Assembly: GCA_027011835.1 (NCBI GenBank)
Contig: JALUZN010000455.1
Span: 1 to 18,177 of the forward strand
Source: Draconibacterium sp.
Lineage (GTDB): Bacteria > Bacteroidota > Bacteroidia > Bacteroidales > Prolixibacteraceae
Reading direction: 5' to 3'
DNA: 18,177 nt
The notes under the pieces were generated by a model. It saw only the letters and a list, made by a program, of their open reading frames with translations, made no database searches and was not told the DNA's origin. The position numbers were made by a program, and so were the translations under genes. Positions 1 to 6,311 of this stretch are shown piece by piece; within the stretch, counting starts at the first letter, position 1; each line of letters opens with the position of its first letter.

Positions 1-111
1 ATACACGAAGACTCATTGAAAACATTGATTAATAAAGTTAAATACTCCTGCTTATATGAGTCCAGAATAGGAAGAAAGAACTCCATCGAACTAATGCAAA
101 CACAGTATTAA
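1..111 (+). CDS. Possible C-terminal end of a protein cut by the window edge
   Basis: Frame 1 is open from the first base for 36 codons and stops at TAA 109-111. The other two plus-strand frames close within the first 36 bases. The reading contains the stretches LKTLINKVKYSCLYESRIGR and SIELMQTQY before the stop, which look protein-like, but I recognise no family. It may be the tail of a gene that starts left of the window. An open stretch this short can also arise by chance in AT-rich DNA, so the call is weak. Confidence 0.3.
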   Translation: MHEDSLKTLINKVKYSCLYESRIGRKNSIELMQTQY

Positions 112-376
112 GTTGACGCTAATGCGAAAGCTTTCGGGAGAAGATGATAGCAATAAAATTAATCTCATCCCGGTGCACGATTGCCGCATTGCGATTTCTT
201 TGGAGTATATAATGTACTTTCAGCTGACAACTAAAATTGTTAGCCTTAATTTAAAAACAGAAAAATAAAGAACATGAAACGAGTATGGCAAATATTGGCA
301 TACAGAATGATAGTTATTGTGAAAGATGTCTGTCAGCCAACTGGTTACCGTTAGAAAATAAATAAATTACAATGAG
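112..376. other. Non-coding stretch before the beta-helix lipoprotein gene
   Basis: No convincing gene is seen. It holds a perfect 12-base palindrome at 125-136. A weak hairpin lies at 223-244, with arms GCTGACAA and TTGTTAGC around a six-base loop and one G-T pair. A 26-codon open frame at 274-354 has no recognisable content. No good TAnnTTTG promoter was found for the following gene. Confidence 0.5.
125..142. repeat. Palindromic repeat, left copy
   Basis: CGAAAGCTTTCG at 125-136 is a perfect palindrome, followed by GGAGAA. The 16 bases at 127-142 (AAAGCTTTCGGGAGAA) recur exactly at 2093-2108 on the other side of the beta-helix gene. This looks like a dispersed palindromic element rather than part of a gene. 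Confidence 0.6.
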
Positions 377-2014
377 ATGAAAGTAGTATTCTCAACTTTA
401 TCAATAGCAATTATAATTTTAGCATCATCTTGTAAAAAAGAAGTGCCTATACCCGATATTGTTAATCCTGTGCCACCAATAGTTTATGTTGCCCATGATG
501 GGAGCGGAAATTATAATTGCGATGGAGAAAGCGACCAGATAGAAATAAATACAGCATTAGATTATGTAGCCGAACATTCGGAATATACAACTGTATATCT
601 AAAAGGAGCAAATACATTTTGGATAGACGAGCCAATTTATATTTCGGCCAACACAATATTAGAAGGAGACGAAAATGCAGTTGTTAAATTGATTGACAAT
701 GCTAATTGGAAGCAACAATTCAAACCGCTTATCGGGCAACAAGGAACTATATTAGAAGAGATAATGCCTGACCAAAGTGTTACAACCGGAAATATAACAA
801 TTAGGGGGTTTGAACTGAACGGAAATAGGGCAAATCAATCGGAACCGTCAGGACACAGTTATTATCGAATGATTCAGCTACAAAATTGTTATAATGTTAC
901 GATAAACGATATGTATATTCACAATGGCCTTGCCGATGGTATAATATTAGAATTTGGTGTGGATATAAACAAAAACGAAAATATTTTTGATATTAATTCT
1001 AAGTTTTACAACAATCGTATTCACTATGACGGGCATGACGGGATATATGTAGGGCAGGCTACAAATTTTGAAATTTACAACAACAATATCACGAATACAA
1101 GAACGGATGCAAGTATAAGAACGCAGAATTGCAATAACTTTAAAATCTATAATAATATTGCAGGACTTGCACCCGACAGGCAAATGGCAGGTTCTGCCGC
1201 TGTTCATGTTATGAACCGTGGAGATGTTGTTGCTGATGATATAGAAATTTATAACAACTTCTTTTATGGTAATCAAGTTTGGCATGGCATCTGGTTGGAG
1301 CAACTAACCGATGGTGGAGCAGGAACGTTAAATACTCATACAGGTGTTTCCATTCATAATAATGTTATTTCTCAATGCAAATTAGCAGGTATTGGAATTT
1401 ACGGCTTTAACAATACACGTATCGAAAATAATCTTATTGAAATAAGTGCCGAAGATGCAGGGATTACTTTTTATCAAGGAGACCCAATAAATACTTCGTT
1501 ATCAGGTTTTCAGACTTATGTTAAAAACAATATTATCGTAAGAAATGCCACTTACGGAATTGACAATCAACAACCGTCAGTTCATACATTTATTTCAGAC
1601 TACAACTGTATAAATGGGAATATAATGGGGAATTACAACAATGTAACATCATCAACCGATATTTACACAGACCCTTTACTCCCTTGCGAATATGAGTTAC
1701 ACAGTGGTAGATATTATAATGCAACAAGTTATAATATTTTTAGTCCAATCTGGCAAGATGCCGATGGTGAAGAAGATGGTGAAAATCCTGTTTGCAAAAC
1801 TGATTTAGGAGCCAATAAAGTTTGGCAGATTTATCATTTAAAATCGGAAAACGGACGTTGGACCGGAACACAATGGATCAATGACACGAATACAAGTCCG
1901 TGTATTGATGCAGGCGATCCGGTATCAGATTATTCAAATGAACCAGCACCAAACGGAAACAGGATAAATATCGGGGCTTTTGGAAATACCACGGAAGCAT
2001 CAAAAACAAACTGA
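377..2014 (+). CDS. Secreted lipoprotein with right-handed parallel beta-helix
   Basis: The 545-residue product begins with a lipoprotein signal: a hydrophobic stretch at residues 3-15, then LASSC with Cys19 as the expected lipidated residue, followed by KKE. Acidic or lysine-rich residues after the cysteine are typical of exported Bacteroidota lipoproteins, so an outer-membrane or surface location is likely. From about residue 130 to 420 there are many short turns rich in Asn, with NN.I and IYNN patterns, as expected for PbH1 beta-helix coils of the pectate-lyase/NosD type. The C-terminus carries SPCIDAGDP and then NIGAFGN, an ending I recall from many Bacteroidota beta-helix proteins. Such folds usually bind or cleave polysaccharide, but no catalytic residues can be assigned here. 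The first ATG, at 372, is followed at once by TGA, so ATG 377 is the start. It shares no operon with the genes downstream. Confidence 0.85.
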   Translation: MKVVFSTLSIAIIILASSCKKEVPIPDIVNPVPPIVYVAHDGSGNYNCDGESDQIEINTALDYVAEHSEYTTVYLKGANTFWIDEPIYISANTILEGDENAVVKLIDNANWKQQFKPLIGQQGTILEEIMPDQSVTTGNITIRGFELNGNRANQSEPSGHSYYRMIQLQNCYNVTINDMYIHNGLADGIILEFGVDINKNENIFDINSKFYNNRIHYDGHDGIYVGQATNFEIYNNNITNTRTDASIRTQNCNNFKIYNNIAGLAPDRQMAGSAAVHVMNRGDVVADDIEIYNNFFYGNQVWHGIWLEQLTDGGAGTLNTHTGVSIHNNVISQCKLAGIGIYGFNNTRIENNLIEISAEDAGITFYQGDPINTSLSGFQTYVKNNIIVRNATYGIDNQQPSVHTFISDYNCINGNIMGNYNNVTSSTDIYTDPLLPCEYELHSGRYYNATSYNIFSPIWQDADGEEDGENPVCKTDLGANKVWQIYHLKSENGRWTGTQWINDTNTSPCIDAGDPVSDYSNEPAPNGNRINIGAFGNTTEASKTN

Positions 2015-2084
2015 AAAGTTTGGATTTCAAGATTTAGACAAAAACTAAGGCTAGCAAAAGAATTAGTGCATTTGGCGGATAGTT

Positions 2085-2108
2085 TTCTCCCAAAAGCTTT
2101 CGGGAGAA
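2085..2108. repeat. Palindromic repeat, right copy
   Basis: TTCTCCC at 2085-2091 and GGGAGAA at 2102-2108 are reverse complements. They enclose the palindrome AAAGCTTT, with a single A/C mismatch at 2092/2101. The right half repeats bases 127-142 exactly. As RNA it could fold on either strand, so it might also act as a terminator-like hairpin about 70 bases after the lipoprotein stop, but no T-run follows. Confidence 0.65.
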
Positions 2109-2301
2109 TGGGAACTATACGAAATTGTGCTTTAGAAATTTTAGGGTATCCCATTGCTGAAAACAAAAGGGAGCAAACCTTTAATTGCTTTTACCACAAA
2201 AGTTGTTTGCCTGCTATAAAAAAGCAGCTAAACTCGGGTAATTACAAAATGCGAATCTGCTAAATGAGGTAAATACGAAATGGGCTGAATCGGAGAAATG
2301 G

Positions 2302-2331
2302 ATTGCGAAATACCCGAAGATATTTCGCAAT
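2302..2331 (-). terminator. Hairpin with UUCG loop after the sulfur operon
   Basis: ATTGCGAAATA (2302-2312) and TATTTCGCAAT (2321-2331) pair perfectly over 11 bases. On the minus strand the loop reads TCTTCGGG. A U-G and a C-G pair therefore extend the stem to 13 and leave a UUCG tetraloop, a very stable form. It begins 29 bases after the stop of the last operon gene. The tetraloop forms only in the minus-strand transcript, which assigns it to that operon. No clear U-tract follows, so it may be a terminator or a 3'-end protecting hairpin. Confidence 0.6.
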
Positions 2332-2360
2332 TTGAACAATCCTTCCAATTTGAAAATGGG

Positions 2361-3002
2361 TTAGCAGCCTCCCGATGCGGCTTTTGCTTTTTTCTTGCGG
2401 CGTACAACAACTTTCTTTTTTACCGGTGAATTGGGTTGTTCGATACCCGTGTTTGACGGGCTTGCAATTTTAGCATAATCGAAACGCGGAGTACCTTTTT
2501 TATAACTCTCGTCCGATTTTGTTGCAGCCAAATCTTCTTTGTGTTCCGAATAATATTTATAGCCGCCCAACAACACTTTTACATTCTTAAATCCGGCCTG
2601 CCTGAACAGCATCCATGGTCCGTTGGCTTGCAGTTGGTCTTCGCCATATAAAACAACGGTAATGTTTTTCTTTTTCAAATTTTCGAGCCGTTTAATATTC
2701 TCTTTGTTGGTTAAATCGAAAGCCGAAATATTTTCGGAATTCGGAATATGTCCCTGTCCGTATGTAAATCTGTCGCGAATATCGAATAACACAACATTAT
2801 TTACCTCTTTTTTTATAACTTTTTCTAATTGCCATGGATAAAAGCAGGCATCTTTATCGTTTAAAACAGTTAAACTCTCTTTCATGTTCAGGTCGTATTT
2901 CATTGTAGGTTTTTGTAGCGTAAAAAAACCTATAACAATAAGTACTGCAAACACCGAGAGTACAATTAAGGTTCTCCAAGGATTTAGTTCGTGTTCATGC
3001 AT
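2361..3002 (-). CDS. Membrane-anchored rhodanese-fold protein without active-site Cys, C-terminal AASGGC
   Basis: The 213-residue product has one N-terminal membrane segment (about 11-29) and a rhodanese-like domain at about 55-150: VVLFDIRDR, GHIPNSENI, then VVLYG and the late GGYKYY. In sulfurtransferases the VVxYC position holds the persulfide-carrying cysteine; here residue 120 is Gly. A flexible arm of about 60 residues follows, ending in VVVRRKKKAKAASGGC, with Cys213 the last residue. The only other cysteine is Cys53. Topology is probably N-in with the domain in the periplasm, but the charge balance does not settle this. It is the last gene of the operon, 25 bases after a paralogue with the same tail. 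Classical rhodanese catalysis is unlikely; I infer a sulfur-binding or carrier role using the terminal cysteine. Confidence 0.85.
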   Translation of the reverse strand: MHEHELNPWRTLIVLSVFAVLIVIGFFTLQKPTMKYDLNMKESLTVLNDKDACFYPWQLEKVIKKEVNNVVLFDIRDRFTYGQGHIPNSENISAFDLTNKENIKRLENLKKKNITVVLYGEDQLQANGPWMLFRQAGFKNVKVLLGGYKYYSEHKEDLAATKSDESYKKGTPRFDYAKIASPSNTGIEQPNSPVKKKVVVRRKKKAKAASGGC

Positions 3003-3027
3003 AATACTAATTTTTAGTTTTTATTTA

Positions 3028-3639
3028 TTAACAACCTCCCGACGCTGCTTTGGTTTTTTTACGTCGTTTTACAATTACTTTTACTTTTTTTGTTTCGGTG
3101 TTCTCGGGTTTTGCTCCGGTAAAATAGAGTTTTGCTCCTTTTCTAAATTCGTAGGTGGCAAACTCTGTTAGTGGTGCATATTCCGGCGGCTCAACGGGTT
3201 GAATAATGGTGCGCATCCAACAGTTTAATCCTCCACGCATTACATACATTCCATCGAACCCCAACCGTTTGGCAATTATCCATGCCTGGTCGGCTTTAAT
3301 ATCGTCGTTCGATATAAACACTACTTTTGTTCCAGGAATGCCAAAGTTTTCGAGACTGGTTTCGGATAGCAAGCTGTCGACCGGAATATTAATGGCTTTT
3401 GGCAACGAGAAATTGTTGAACTCTTTTTCGTTTCTCACATCAATTATCTCCAGCGAAGGGTCTTGCTGAATAATCATTTTTGCCACCTGGTCGGTAGAGA
3501 CATACCGAGTTGGTTGAATAATTTCCCACAAAAGTTTATCGGGCTCAATCTGTTTTAGTTTTTCCGTTTTATTCAGAAATATGGTTCCAACTGCCAGAAA
3601 GAGCATTAGAATGGTTAGAAAAATATAATTTCGATTCAT
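3028..3639 (-). CDS. Second membrane-anchored rhodanese-fold protein without active-site Cys, C-terminal AASGGC
   Basis: The 203-residue product has an N-terminal hydrophobic segment (about 5-22) and a rhodanese-like domain at about 45-145: LEIIDVRNEKEF, SLPKAINIP, KVVFIS and a late MRGGLNCW. The expected catalytic cysteine position is Ser110 in VVFISNDD. Cysteines occur only at 140 and 203. After the domain comes an arm of nearly 60 residues ending KVIVKRRKKTKAASGGC, closely matching the neighbour at 2361-3002. The two proteins are clearly paralogues that have diverged in the body but kept the tail. The gene starts 5 bases after the second YeeE/YedE gene, so the two are surely cotranscribed and probably act together on a sulfur species at the membrane. 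Confidence 0.85.
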   Translation of the reverse strand: MNRNYIFLTILMLFLAVGTIFLNKTEKLKQIEPDKLLWEIIQPTRYVSTDQVAKMIIQQDPSLEIIDVRNEKEFNNFSLPKAINIPVDSLLSETSLENFGIPGTKVVFISNDDIKADQAWIIAKRLGFDGMYVMRGGLNCWMRTIIQPVEPPEYAPLTEFATYEFRKGAKLYFTGAKPENTETKKVKVIVKRRKKTKAASGGC

Positions 3640-3644
3640 CTGTA

Positions 3645-4247
3645 TTAGAATTTATATTCTTTAATGTTTTTTCGAACTTTTTTCTCAATAAACATTGTTC
3701 CCCAGAAAGCTGCGAGAGCAATGACAGTAAAGGCTGCGGCAAACCACGATGCCGGAATTCCGGTTACATCGGTAAGGGTTACATTTCCAAGATTTCCGCT
3801 TGTGTAGAACTTCTCGAAAAGAGGGAATGCCAACGAGAAGATGTAGATTCCGATAAACAGACCGATGGTAAAAAATAACCCGTCGAGTTTTCCAATGGCG
3901 ATGGCCGTAAAACTCGTTCCGGGGCAAAATCCCCCCATAACAAAACCAATTCCCATTATTATTCCTCCAAAAATCATTGGCCCGAGAAAGGTTGGTAGAA
4001 TAAATATTTTTGAAAGGTCAATCCATCCTAAATAGTCGAAATAGAGCAATCCGGTCATGGCAACAATAACAGCGGTAAAAAATACGCGAAGAACTACAAA
4101 GTTATATCCGTAAAAAACGCCGGCCAAATTTCGGGATGAAGAAAACCCGGAAGCTTCGAGCAAAAACCCAAATACAATACCCAACAAAATTGCTATTACA
4201 AAATCCCATCCTGCGGGAATTATACCGTTCGGAATTAAAGGTCCCAT
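3645..4247 (-). CDS. YeeE/YedE-family half transporter, GGFCPGT type
   Basis: The 200-residue integral membrane protein has about five hydrophobic segments (near 15-32, 52-70, 84-107, 121-141 and 168-187). The diagnostic motif GFVMGGFCPGTSF places Cys108 in the membrane, as expected of the YeeE/YedE (TsuA-type) family. Members of that family import thiosulfate or related sulfur species by passing them between conserved cysteines. Full-length TsuA is about twice this size; here the two halves are separate genes, as in PmpA/PmpB-type pairs, and this is the second half. It begins 19 bases after its partner and is followed 5 bases later by a rhodanese-fold gene. A role in moving a sulfur compound used or made by the Psr-like enzyme is inferred from the family and the operon. 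The substrate is unknown. Confidence 0.9.
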   Translation of the reverse strand: MGPLIPNGIIPAGWDFVIAILLGIVFGFLLEASGFSSSRNLAGVFYGYNFVVLRVFFTAVIVAMTGLLYFDYLGWIDLSKIFILPTFLGPMIFGGIIMGIGFVMGGFCPGTSFTAIAIGKLDGLFFTIGLFIGIYIFSLAFPLFEKFYTSGNLGNVTLTDVTGIPASWFAAAFTVIALAAFWGTMFIEKKVRKNIKEYKF

Positions 4248-4266
4248 AATTAATATTTTTTAAATT

Positions 4267-4800
4267 TTAAATCCATAATTTTCTAAAAAAATAGGCAAAC
4301 AGGTAGCCCGAGCCAAATATGGCAAACATGGCAATTACACCTCCCAGCGCAAATGTAGCACTGCCGCTTAATGCTGCTCCGCTTGTGCATCCGCGCCCAA
4401 ACTGACTGCCAAATCCAAACAGTATTCCACCAATAACAGCAAAAATAAGTCGCTTTTTATTGGTTATTTTCGGCCCTTTATCGATACGGAATTTTTTTAC
4501 TCTGCCAAATAATAACCCCGAAAGCAGTCCGCCTAAAAGTACACCCAGCGACTCGAATACCAGCCAGTTATACATGGGTGAGTGATCGTCGGAAACAAAC
4601 CTGCCCATGTATCCATTTTGTTGAGTTTCGTACGGAGCAATAATATTCGATGTGGTTACAACGGCACTTTTAATTGCTCCGCTTGCTCCCAGTCCACGCC
4701 CGGTGATATATACTGTGAGAATAACCAGTAATCCGAGTAAGACTCCACCGAGATAAGGATTTAAATATCGTTCCTGATTACTTGAAATTTGCTTGTTCAT
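4267..4800 (-). CDS. YeeE/YedE-family half transporter, GRGCTSG type
   Basis: The 177-residue membrane protein has hydrophobic segments near 15-33, 79-98, 117-134 and 148-171. The motif GSQFGRGCTSGAALSG carries Cys138, the signature cysteine of the first half of YeeE/YedE sulfur transporters. With the next gene, which carries the GGFCPGT motif, it would form a complete two-cysteine transporter from two polypeptides. It sits 19 bases downstream of the NrfD/PsrC gene, so it is part of the same transcript as the molybdoenzyme. Family membership is clear. Thiosulfate as the substrate is plausible by analogy with TsuA but not shown. Confidence 0.9.
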   Translation of the reverse strand: MNKQISSNQERYLNPYLGGVLLGLLVILTVYITGRGLGASGAIKSAVVTTSNIIAPYETQQNGYMGRFVSDDHSPMYNWLVFESLGVLLGGLLSGLLFGRVKKFRIDKGPKITNKKRLIFAVIGGILFGFGSQFGRGCTSGAALSGSATFALGGVIAMFAIFGSGYLFAYFFRKLWI

Positions 4801-4819
4801 AATTGAATAGTTTTAGGTT

Positions 4820-5761
4820 CTAATATAAAAATCGGGTAATTTGTCCGGCTTCAACCATAACAAAACGAAACATTAATCCGCCAAAAAGAATAAGTGCCGG
4901 CGGCATCCATTTCGGAACATGGTATCCCCACAACTCAATTGTTTCGAGTGTTGCCGGGAAAATAAGTCCCAAAAGTACCACAAACACCCAAAAACTTATA
5001 GTAAACTGGCCACCTAAAAATAGTGCAGCCGCTTCGGTTGCTACTGCTGTTCCGGCCATAAATCCCATAAAGAGGTGGATAATTAAAAAGAGTTCGACAC
5101 CAATAAATATAAGGTCGATACGGCTTAACACTTTCCGCTCGTTTTTGTCTTTGCTCATCCATATTGCTGCTGCCAGTCCAGTAGAGAAACCCGAAACAAG
5201 GAACAGTGGCCCTAATATTGAAGTGTTCCACAGTGGACGCGCATTAAATGCCGACAATAAGATTCCGGTATATACACCGAGAATTAATGCCAGAATCATC
5301 ATCACCCAGGCAAACGGTTTTCGAACGCTAATTACCCAAGCCTCAAATTTGTAAAGAAATTTAAACTTCCAGTCCCACTTTGGAAACATATCGCGCATGT
5401 AACTGGCTACCCAAATCATAGAGAGTGGTGTTATCAGCAACAGAGTCCATGCTCCCCACGACATGGGAGAAGAGAAGCGAATGGTTGTGTAAAGTTGCCA
5501 AAAATATAACTTATGCGAGAGGTCGAGAAACAGTGCACTAAGCCCCACAATCAGTGCTATTGGAGCAATCATTGGAGCCCATTTTACTGTGGCAGGCATC
5601 TCCTTCTCTTTTCCGCGAACAACAAAATAGGCGGCAAAGAAAATTAATCCGGCTGCAAGTCCTCCTAAAAACAGATAGAGTGGAATTTCCCAGTGCCAGA
5701 TATTCAGATACGGATCGATGTTTGGAATATTGCGTCCGCTAACAAATAATTCTTCTTTCAT
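4820..5761 (-). CDS. nrfD: NrfD/PsrC-type membrane anchor and quinone-reacting subunit
   Basis: The 313-residue protein is almost entirely hydrophobic, with about eight membrane helices. Its N-terminal region, WHWEIPLYLFLGGLAAGLIF, is typical of NrfD/PsrC subunits. These anchor a periplasmic molybdoenzyme and its ferredoxin subunit and exchange electrons and protons with menaquinone. The length agrees with the PsrC family. It follows the ferredoxin gene by 16 bases and precedes the YeeE/YedE pair by 19 bases. No heme ligands are expected or seen. Menaquinone rather than ubiquinone is inferred from the phylum. Direction (quinol oxidation or quinone reduction) cannot be read from the sequence. 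Confidence 0.93.
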   Translation of the reverse strand: MKEELFVSGRNIPNIDPYLNIWHWEIPLYLFLGGLAAGLIFFAAYFVVRGKEKEMPATVKWAPMIAPIALIVGLSALFLDLSHKLYFWQLYTTIRFSSPMSWGAWTLLLITPLSMIWVASYMRDMFPKWDWKFKFLYKFEAWVISVRKPFAWVMMILALILGVYTGILLSAFNARPLWNTSILGPLFLVSGFSTGLAAAIWMSKDKNERKVLSRIDLIFIGVELFLIIHLFMGFMAGTAVATEAAALFLGGQFTISFWVFVVLLGLIFPATLETIELWGYHVPKWMPPALILFGGLMFRFVMVEAGQITRFLY

Positions 5762-5777
5762 TTTATAACGAATTTAG

Positions 5778-6311
5778 TTAGGTTAGAAAATATAACTGAG
5801 GTTTAGTTCCGGCTTCGGGAGCCAACACTTTATGCGTTCTGTTTTTTAGAGCAAGCGATACTTTGCTGTTCGGATCGTCGAGGTCGCCAAAATGCAAACA
5901 CTCGGTAGGACAAACATCGACACAAGCCGGGTTTTGTCCTTTTTCTACACGATGCATACAAAATGTGCATTTATCGACATAGCCGTCGGGATGTTGATAA
6001 CGGGCATCGTACGGGCACGATTGAATGCAGGCTCCGCAGCCAATACATTCGTCGTGCGTAACTACTACAATTCCGCCCTTTTCAATATGGCTGGCTCCGG
6101 TTGGGCAGCAACGTACACAAGGTGCATTGTCGCAATGATTGCACCGTTCGGAGCGAAATTCCAAATCTAAACTGGGATAAGTACCATTAACATTTTCCAC
6201 AATCCAGTCGCGGCAATAGCCGTGCGGAACATTATTTTCGGTTTGACAGGCAACAACACAGTCGCCACATCCGACACACTTTAGCGTGTCAATAGCCATT
6301 GCATATCTCAT
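5778..6311 (-). CDS. Four-cluster ferredoxin subunit of Psr/Phs-type molybdoenzyme
   Basis: The 177-residue protein has sixteen cysteines in four [4Fe-4S] sets: 12/15/18/22, 57/60/65/69, 89/92/95/99 and 115/118/130/134. The last set has the widened spacing CTFCMHRVEKGQNPAC. This is the DmsB/PsrB/TtrB pattern of electron-transfer subunits that link the molybdopterin subunit to the membrane anchor. It has no signal peptide, as expected, because such subunits are exported by the Tat route together with the catalytic partner. Its ATG overlaps the stop of the catalytic gene in ATGA at 6308-6311, which indicates translational coupling. All cluster ligands are present, so it should be fully functional. 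Confidence 0.95.
   Translation of the reverse strand: MRYAMAIDTLKCVGCGDCVVACQTENNVPHGYCRDWIVENVNGTYPSLDLEFRSERCNHCDNAPCVRCCPTGASHIEKGGIVVVTHDECIGCGACIQSCPYDARYQHPDGYVDKCTFCMHRVEKGQNPACVDVCPTECLHFGDLDDPNSKVSLALKNRTHKVLAPEAGTKPQLYFLT

Larger units (their letters stand above)
2015..2360. other. Stretch between two convergent genes, with palindromes and an open-frame remnant
   Basis: It lies between the 3' end of the beta-helix gene and the 3' end of the minus-strand sulfur operon. It holds a 24-base near-palindrome at 2085-2108 and a strong hairpin at 2302-2331. The frame of the lipoprotein stays open after its TGA until 2263 (82 sense codons), reading pieces such as KAFGRMGTIRNCALEILGYP. I do not recognise it; it may be a decayed gene fragment or chance. 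Confidence 0.5.

Noticed and set aside
274..354. 26-codon open frame before the lipoprotein gene
   Set aside because: Too short, with no recognisable signal, and no conserved feature is visible.
2066..2263. Small plus-strand gene starting at GTG 2066
   Set aside because: It only extends the open frame after the lipoprotein stop, runs across a palindrome, has a GTG start without other support, and matches no family I know. It is listed as a remnant instead.
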